Position numbers and translations under genes: made by a program. From Pseudoalteromonas sp. (lineage in GTDB: Bacteria; Pseudomonadota; Gammaproteobacteria; Enterobacterales; Alteromonadaceae), in NCBI RefSeq assembly GCF_018402495.1, contig NZ_JAGYIU010000004.1:186001-250000 (forward strand): 64,000 bases of DNA. Reading direction: 5' to 3'. The notes below the pieces were generated by a model. It was not told the origin of the DNA and did not search any database. It saw nothing but the letters and a program-made list of their open reading frames with translations. This document shows, one piece after another, positions 58,354 to 64,000 of the stretch. Positions within the stretch are counted from its first letter, which is position 1, and every line of letters begins with the position of its first letter.

Positions 58354-58743
58354 TCAGTGTAAAATATTAGGGCAGGCTAAGCGAAATACGTTTATAGGCG
58401 CTTCAAATTCAGCACCAAACTCGTTACGTAACCTGTAATGTCCTTGCATGGTACCTACTGGAGTATCTATTATTGCTCCACTGGTATATTTGTAGCTTTC
58501 ACCTGGTGCTATGTCAGGGGTTTCACCCACCACACCTTCGCCTTGCACTTCTATTTCTTTGCCGTTGGCATCAGTAATTAGCCAATAACGGCTTAGTAAC
58601 TTTGCACTGCATAAGCTGTGGTTTTTAATAGTAACGGAATAAGCAAACACAAATTTATCGAGTTCAGGTTGTGATTGCTCTTCTACATAAAATGTTTCTA
58701 CAGATACCTTTACAGGTGATCCAATATTACTGCTTGTTGTCAT
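58354..58743 (-). CDS. apaG: ApaG protein
   Basis: 129 residues, single DUF525 domain: [53 protein letters not shown]. Fibronectin-III-like fold, function unclear. Starts inside the end of rsmA (17-base overlap). Confidence 0.97.
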   Translation of the reverse strand: MTTSSNIGSPVKVSVETFYVEEQSQPELDKFVFAYSVTIKNHSLCSAKLLSRYWLITDANGKEIEVQGEGVVGETPDIAPGESYKYTSGAIIDTPVGTMQGHYRLRNEFGAEFEAPINVFRLACPNILH

Positions 58744-59533
58744 AAATCCAGTTAGCTATATCAATAAATTGTTGTAACGAAAGGCTCTCGGCACGCAAGG
58801 TAATGTCAATGCCTATGCTGGTTAATTCGTCAGCGGTTAGAAGGTTACCAAGGCTGTTACGCAAGGTCTTACGACGTTGATTAAACGCTTCTAAACACAC
58901 TGTGTTTAATATTTTAACGCTTTTAGCTGTGCGCTGCTGTGCCTTTTTAGGAATTAAGCGAATAACCGCAGAATCGACTTTAGGCGCTGGTTTAAAGCAT
59001 TCTGGCGGTACTTCTACCACCGGCATAGCATGGCAATAGTATTGAGTCATTACACTTAAGCGACCAAAGGTTTTACTACCTGGGCCTGCTACCATGCGCT
59101 TTACCACTTCTTTTTGCAGCATAAAGTGCATGTGCTCAATATGATCGGCAAATTCAAAAAGATGAAACAATAAAGGCGTTGAAATGTTGTACGGTAGGTT
59201 GCCGAATACTTTTAGTTTTTTGTCATCTTTAACTAGGCTTGCAAAATCAAATTTCATTGCATCGCCTTGATTTACGGTTAATTTTGGCCCTAAAAATGGG
59301 TGTTCAATTAAACGCTGGGCTAAATCTTTATCTAGCTCAACGACCGTTAAATGGCCACTTAAATCGGCAACAGGCTCGGTAATAGCGCCAAGGCCAGGGC
59401 CAATCTCTACTAAATTATCTTGCGGCTGGGGATCGATAGCGGTGACGATTTTGTCGATGATTGACTCATCGAATAAAAAGTTTTGGCCAAAACGTTTACG
59501 GGCGCGGTGTCCTAAGTGTACTTTATCGGTCAT
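58727..59533 (-). CDS. rsmA: 16S rRNA dimethyladenosine transferase
   Basis: KsgA; dimethylates A1518 and A1519 in 16S rRNA during 30S maturation. 268 residues, RKRFGQNFL start motif, SAM site [11 protein letters not shown], catalytic [22 protein letters not shown]. Start overlaps the pdxA stop by 4 bases. Confidence 0.99.
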   Translation of the reverse strand: MTDKVHLGHRARKRFGQNFLFDESIIDKIVTAIDPQPQDNLVEIGPGLGAITEPVADLSGHLTVVELDKDLAQRLIEHPFLGPKLTVNQGDAMKFDFASLVKDDKKLKVFGNLPYNISTPLLFHLFEFADHIEHMHFMLQKEVVKRMVAGPGSKTFGRLSVMTQYYCHAMPVVEVPPECFKPAPKVDSAVIRLIPKKAQQRTAKSVKILNTVCLEAFNQRRKTLRNSLGNLLTADELTSIGIDITLRAESLSLQQFIDIANWIYDNKQ

Positions 59534-60522
59534 TGATTTTGTGCTTTTTCATGGGCGAGCTTAATTGCTTCGCGGATCGCTAATTCAAAACTGCCAACAT
59601 CAGCATCGCCTGTACCTGCTAAATCAAGCGCAGTACCGTGATCGACTGAAGTGCGAATAAATGGAAGGCCGAGAGTTATATTCACTGACTTACCAAATCC
59701 TTTGTATTTTAGCACAGGTAATCCCTGATCGTGATACATAGCCAGCACTGCATCGGCTTCATTTAGGTATTTATCTTGAAATAGGGTATCGGCTGGTAAA
59801 GGCCCGATTAAGTTCATCCCTTGGGCTCTTAGTAGGTCGAGCGTAGGCGTAATCGTGTCGATTTCTTCGCGGCCTAAATGGCCATCTTCACCGGCATGTG
59901 GGTTTAAGCCACAGACTAAAATACGCGGTTGCTCAATGCCAAATTTAGTTTTTAAGTCATGATTAAGAATATTAGCGACTTTAACCAGTCGCTCTTGCGT
60001 AATCGCACGAGATACATAAGCAAGCGGAATATGGGTTGTTACTAATGCAACACGTAACCCTTCGGTGGCTAATAACATAACCACATCGGCAGTACCTGAT
60101 TGCTGAGCAAAGTACTCAGTATGGCCACTAAAAGAAATGCCGGCTTGGTTAATAATACCCTTGTGAACAGGTCCCGTAACAACGGCATCAAATGTTCCAT
60201 CCATATTCTTTTCACTGGCAATACGTAATGTATCTAGCACGTATTGGCCATTGGCATCATTCAGCACGCCCAATTCAACTGGTTCGGCTAAATCAATTTG
60301 CTTAATGTATAAGCTACCTGCAGCAGTAGGCATTGCTTTGGCTTGTTCATTAAACTCAATTAATTGAATATTTAAACCTAAGTGCTTAGCACGTTGCTTT
60401 AATAGCGATGCGTCTGCAATCGCGACGAGTTGTGCATCCCAGCTGTGCTGTGCCAGTTTTAATAGTAAATCTGGGCCAATGCCTGCAGGCTCGCCGGGGG
60501 TTATTGCAATTCTTAAGGTCAT
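59530..60522 (-). CDS. pdxA: 4-hydroxythreonine-4-phosphate dehydrogenase
   Basis: Pyridoxal-phosphate synthesis, 330 residues. [13 protein letters not shown], metal histidines in GHTEYFA and [31 protein letters not shown]. Two bases after surA. Confidence 0.99.
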   Translation of the reverse strand: MTLRIAITPGEPAGIGPDLLLKLAQHSWDAQLVAIADASLLKQRAKHLGLNIQLIEFNEQAKAMPTAAGSLYIKQIDLAEPVELGVLNDANGQYVLDTLRIASEKNMDGTFDAVVTGPVHKGIINQAGISFSGHTEYFAQQSGTADVVMLLATEGLRVALVTTHIPLAYVSRAITQERLVKVANILNHDLKTKFGIEQPRILVCGLNPHAGEDGHLGREEIDTITPTLDLLRAQGMNLIGPLPADTLFQDKYLNEADAVLAMYHDQGLPVLKYKGFGKSVNITLGLPFIRTSVDHGTALDLAGTGDADVGSFELAIREAIKLAHEKAQNQ

Positions 60523-60524
60523 AA

Positions 60525-61820
60525 TTATTCGTCTATTGGGAAAATTTCAACATGGGCTTGTTCACGCATTTCTTGCTGCCAGTTAAAGCTTTCTTCTTTA
60601 AATTTACGATTAAACAACATGCCATGTGCACGATTGCGTTTTGCTTGCTCGGTTTTATCGGCAACGCGTGTATCTAATAATTGTACAATGTGCCAGCCAA
60701 ATTGTGTTCTAAATGGTTCGCTGATCTCGTTTTGATCAAGTGATAGTAACGTATCTCTAAACGCAGGCACATAGGTGGTTGGATCAGTCCAATCGTATTG
60801 TCCGCCTTTTAGTGCTGAGCCAGGATCTTGTGAGTGCTCTTTAGCAAGTTCCGCAAAGTCAGCATCGCCGGAGCGTAAATCTTTAACAAATCCTGCGAGC
60901 ATAGTGCGGGCTTTTTCTTCACTTAAAATGATTGAAGGCTTAATGAGGATATGACGTGATTTTACTTCCGTGGTTTCTACTACTTGGCGGCCACGTACAT
61001 CTTGCACTTTAATGATATGAAAGCCTGCACCAGAACGAAGTGGACCAATAATCGCATCTTTCTTTTTACCTTTTACAGCTTCTGCAAATAATGATGGCAT
61101 TTCGTTAATGCCCATCCAGCCTAATTGGCCGCCCTCAAGCGCTTTTGAGCCGCTTGATGATGAAATAGCAATGCGCTTAAATTCTTGACCGTCTTGTAGT
61201 AGTTCAATTACTTTGTCTGCGCGTGTTTTTGCTGAGCTTACATCTTCTGCTGAGGCGCCACTTGGAATATCGATAAGGATGTGGCCAATATCGTACTCTT
61301 CGGCATTTTGGCCTTGGCTATCCATAATTTTTAGTAAGTTATCAATTTCTTGGTCACTTACATATATACGACGATCTACGTTTGCACGCGTGACTTGTTG
61401 CGTGGTTATTTCTTTACGAATTTCTTCGCGGTAAGCTTGAAAACTTTCACCTGAGGCTTCAATGGTGCGGCGCAAATCAGCAATGGTACCGCCTTGCTCT
61501 TTAGCCATATTTGCAAGTGTTTGGTCAAGCTGGCTATCTGAAATTTCTAAACCCATGCGCTCAGCCATTTGTATCATCAAAGCTTGGTTAACTAAGCGCT
61601 CAATGGCTTGAACACGAAGAGTTTCGTCTTTTGGTAGCTGTTGATTTTGTTCTTCTGCTTGTTTTTTTACACGCTCAACAATGGTGTCTACTTCACTTTT
61701 TAAAATAACGCCCTGGTTGACAATACCAATCACTTTATCTATTTCGACAGGAGCGGCAAATGCATTTTGGCATAAGCTAAACGTTAAAACTGCTGATGTT
61801 AATAATTTTTTTAAATTCAT
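60525..61820 (-). CDS. surA: Periplasmic chaperone / peptidyl-prolyl isomerase SurA
   Basis: Outer-membrane protein assembly chaperone, 431 residues. Signal peptide cut after FA (about residue 22), N-terminal chaperone domain, two parvulin domains (about 172-272 and 282-383) with GGQLGWMG and GGQYDWTD. Its client list includes LptD, encoded just upstream. Confidence 0.98.
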   Translation of the reverse strand: MNLKKLLTSAVLTFSLCQNAFAAPVEIDKVIGIVNQGVILKSEVDTIVERVKKQAEEQNQQLPKDETLRVQAIERLVNQALMIQMAERMGLEISDSQLDQTLANMAKEQGGTIADLRRTIEASGESFQAYREEIRKEITTQQVTRANVDRRIYVSDQEIDNLLKIMDSQGQNAEEYDIGHILIDIPSGASAEDVSSAKTRADKVIELLQDGQEFKRIAISSSSGSKALEGGQLGWMGINEMPSLFAEAVKGKKKDAIIGPLRSGAGFHIIKVQDVRGRQVVETTEVKSRHILIKPSIILSEEKARTMLAGFVKDLRSGDADFAELAKEHSQDPGSALKGGQYDWTDPTTYVPAFRDTLLSLDQNEISEPFRTQFGWHIVQLLDTRVADKTEQAKRNRAHGMLFNRKFKEESFNWQQEMREQAHVEIFPIDE

Positions 61821-61910
61821 ATTCTTTTTACTACTCTTACTAATAGTACTGTTGTAATGCTAGATGCAGCTATATAGTTATTTGTAAACGTTTACTATAA
61901 ATAAAGCTAC

Positions 61911-64000
61911 TTAGTCATTAAGAAAATACGGCCTACGATAACCAAAAATACCTTGTTGTAATAACTTTTGAGCATCGTAACGGCTTTTACTACCAAGCCC
62001 TTTTAATACAAAATTCAAACGAATGCTCGAATCAAAAGTGGCTTGGGGTTGCCCGATTGACTGATTTAAATCAGTTTCAATTTGGCGATGGCCAGTAATT
62101 TGGAACGCCCAACAGCACGATTCGTACTGTAATCCACTAAATACTTCAATACTGCGGTTATTATCAAGATCGCGATGGTAACTTGCAATAAACTGCCATT
62201 CGTCACTGATAGGGATGCTTGTAAATAAGCCCGCTTGCTCGATTGTATTTCCTGAGACATCATTTGCATAGCGATGGTTCAATTGAACCAGCTGATTATC
62301 GTCACCTTTATAGTCTAAGGTTACATTTGACTGGATAACTTGCTTGCCATCCGTGTCGTACTGAATACCACCGGATAAATACCAGCGACGGTGCCAATGT
62401 AACATGGTTTGTGCCGCAAACAAGGCATTGTAGTTACTGTCGCTGTTAAGTCCTTGCTCTGTAGGCTTGGCTGAATCGCTTAAATAAAAAATTTGCCCTG
62501 CGCTGAAATTAAACACTTCTTCATTTTTATTATCAAATAAACGAGTGGTTGCCCCAAGTGTAAACTGATTCGCTGCAGCAATTCGGTCAACACCTGAAAA
62601 ACGTGCATCCCTAAATAGACCAAAAAAGTCATCTTGTAACTTAGTCGTATCGTATAAACCAATATCAGACTGGTCTTTATTAGGTGTATATAAATACTGA
62701 ATTTGTGGCTCTAGGGTTTGAATACCATCGTCAATAAAAATTGAAGTATCACGTTCAAAGTTAAGCTGAGAATATAAGCGCACTTTTGGCAATGTACGCG
62801 AAACACGATCGCTATACTGAGTGCCTTGTAAATTGCCATCTTGTTTATAGTTAGTTTGCAGTAAGCTGACTTCAGACAAAAACGACCATGCATACTCTTT
62901 GTAATCAAAGCGCGCTTTAGGCTCTATGTGTACACGCGTTGCTTGGTCAATAATCGCTGAGCTGTTAGTAAAGTGGCTTAGCTCACCTGAAACACTAAAA
63001 TTAAAATAATCAATTTCCCACGGTGTGGTTTGTGTAAAGCTAATTTGTGGTAACGCCGTATATGATTCTAAGTGGTCACCGAGTACTTCAAAGTTTTGTA
63101 TTTTAATGTCAGTACGCCACATTTCGCCCATATGGGTTAGCAAGCCAGTACGATAAAGTTGCGTATCGGTTTTGCTTGCATAGCTAGAGTTTAAATCGGT
63201 GAGGTAGTTGTCATCACTCACGTTAGTAATATCTAGACTGGCCCGCCAGTTTTGTCCTATATAACTTTTTTGTTGCCAATGAAACAAAAAGCGTTCGTCA
63301 AGCTCAGGCTCTGAGTCATCTTTATTTAAGTACTCTACAGCCACTAAGCCTTGATGCTCTGGGGTTAAATATCTAAATTCAGTTTGTAGCTGTAACCCTT
63401 TACGCGACATATAACGCGGAGTAATGGTGGCATCGTAATTAGGAGCAATATTCCAATAGTAAGGGGTAATCGTTTCTAATCCATAGCGATCTGAACTTGA
63501 AAAGCTAGGTGTTAATAAACCAGATTTGCGACGCTCATCAAGTGGAAACGTAAAATAAGGTAAATAGAGCACTGGCGTATCTAAAATACGCAGTACGGCA
63601 TTGTAGGTTTCACCCCAGCCCTCTTCACGAGATAGGTTTATTTCATCGGCTTCAATAGCCCACACTGGCGTATTGCCTGGACAGGCAGTAAAGCTTGCAT
63701 TCATCAGCACTAAGCCAGACTTATCGATGGTGAGCTTTTCTGCTCCGCCTTTGCCTTGTTGTTGTGTTAGGCTATATTGTGCGCCTAATAAGCTAAATGC
63801 TGAGTTATTTAAATCGGCATTTAAGCCTGTGCTTTGAACTTTGCTTACATAATCGCGATAGGTAATTGGGCCTGTGGCATTGAGTAAGCCACGCTGTTTA
63901 TCTATCAGTGCTGATTGTGCGGACAAACTCATGTTAACGGTGTTAATATCAACATTGCCAGTAAATTCTGCGCTTTGTGTGCCTAAAAGTTCAACATCAT
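61911..64000 (-). CDS. lptD: LPS-assembly outer membrane protein LptD, 5'-truncated
   Basis: Beta-barrel that inserts lipopolysaccharide into the outer leaflet with LptE. The track starts at 63932, but the frame stays open to the window edge with DVELLGTQSAEFTGNVDINT, the usual LptD/OstA N-terminal jellyroll sequence. About 695 codons are visible. LSREEGWGETYNAVLRILDTPVLYLPYFTFPLDERRKSG and the C-terminal QYESCCWAFQ with the paired cysteines of the inter-domain disulfides are typical. Confidence 0.97.
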   Translation of the reverse strand, partial: DVELLGTQSAEFTGNVDINTVNMSLSAQSALIDKQRGLLNATGPITYRDYVSKVQSTGLNADLNNSAFSLLGAQYSLTQQQGKGGAEKLTIDKSGLVLMNASFTACPGNTPVWAIEADEINLSREEGWGETYNAVLRILDTPVLYLPYFTFPLDERRKSGLLTPSFSSSDRYGLETITPYYWNIAPNYDATITPRYMSRKGLQLQTEFRYLTPEHQGLVAVEYLNKDDSEPELDERFLFHWQQKSYIGQNWRASLDITNVSDDNYLTDLNSSYASKTDTQLYRTGLLTHMGEMWRTDIKIQNFEVLGDHLESYTALPQISFTQTTPWEIDYFNFSVSGELSHFTNSSAIIDQATRVHIEPKARFDYKEYAWSFLSEVSLLQTNYKQDGNLQGTQYSDRVSRTLPKVRLYSQLNFERDTSIFIDDGIQTLEPQIQYLYTPNKDQSDIGLYDTTKLQDDFFGLFRDARFSGVDRIAAANQFTLGATTRLFDNKNEEVFNFSAGQIFYLSDSAKPTEQGLNSDSNYNALFAAQTMLHWHRRWYLSGGIQYDTDGKQVIQSNVTLDYKGDDNQLVQLNHRYANDVSGNTIEQAGLFTSIPISDEWQFIASYHRDLDNNRSIEVFSGLQYESCCWAFQITGHRQIETDLNQSIGQPQATFDSSIRLNFVLKGLGSKSRYDAQKLLQQGIFGYRRPYFLND

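Overview
The window looks like chromosome from a marine gammaproteobacterium of the Alteromonadales, most likely Pseudoalteromonas. The basis is low-GC codon use, many chemoreceptors, secreted peptidases, a DUF3718-like small protein and conserved gene neighbourhoods. The genus is inferred, not proven. About 50 protein genes and one regulatory RNA are supported. No rRNA, tRNA, CRISPR array, prophage or transposase gene was seen. Both ends cut a gene: gpsA lacks its 5' end at base 1 and lptD lacks its 5' end at base 64000.

Layout. 1-9.4 kb: gpsA, a solute-binding protein plus chemoreceptor pair, a broken outer-membrane-type gene, trmL, fieF, a lysophospholipase-like hydrolase, and a Cpx envelope-stress module (cpxRA divergent from cpxP with a CpxR box between). 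9.7-20 kb: yacG, pilB, coaE, pilD, pilC, pilA, nadC facing ampD-ampE. This is the E. coli yacG-to-ampE neighbourhood, but pilB sits between coaE and yacG. 19.9-27 kb: pdhR-aceE-aceF-lpdA with PdhR-type operators. 27.6-34.4 kb: tapT, a CsrB-family RNA on the minus strand, a Fur-box-controlled ferric iron ABC transporter with a Dyp-peroxidase-like gene that has lost catalytic residues, and argR. 34.6-47.6 kb: mdh, ispB facing rplU-rpmA-obgE, folA, a small secreted protein, a chemoreceptor, a peroxiredoxin, a subtilisin-like protease, a flavoprotein and a diguanylate cyclase. 47.8-57 kb: a large S9 peptidase, an orphan DinJ/RelB-like antitoxin, slmA, coaBC, radC, rpmB-rpmG and a third chemoreceptor. 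57.5-64 kb: the lptD-surA-pdxA-rsmA-apaG-apaH cluster.

The most striking content is between genes. At least a dozen short tandem arrays occur, and every one has a period of exactly 7 bp although the monomer differs from locus to locus. They tend to come in pairs, G-rich on the left and C-rich on the right. The pairs bracket a core made of REP-like palindromes and/or a CACAGAG hairpin element. One pair brackets the orphan antitoxin gene instead. I interpret this as a family of composite intergenic elements. A separate 160-bp palindromic element occurs twice (46.3 and 57.3 kb).

Regulatory logic visible in the sequence: CpxR over cpxP, PdhR over its own operon, Fur over the iron transporter, ArgR over argR/mdh, and GC-rich discriminators at the rplU and rpmB promoters. 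Several start codons in the ORF track were moved to internal ATG or GTG codons with better ribosome binding sites, as stated per gene. rpmG (51 codons) is absent from the track and was added.
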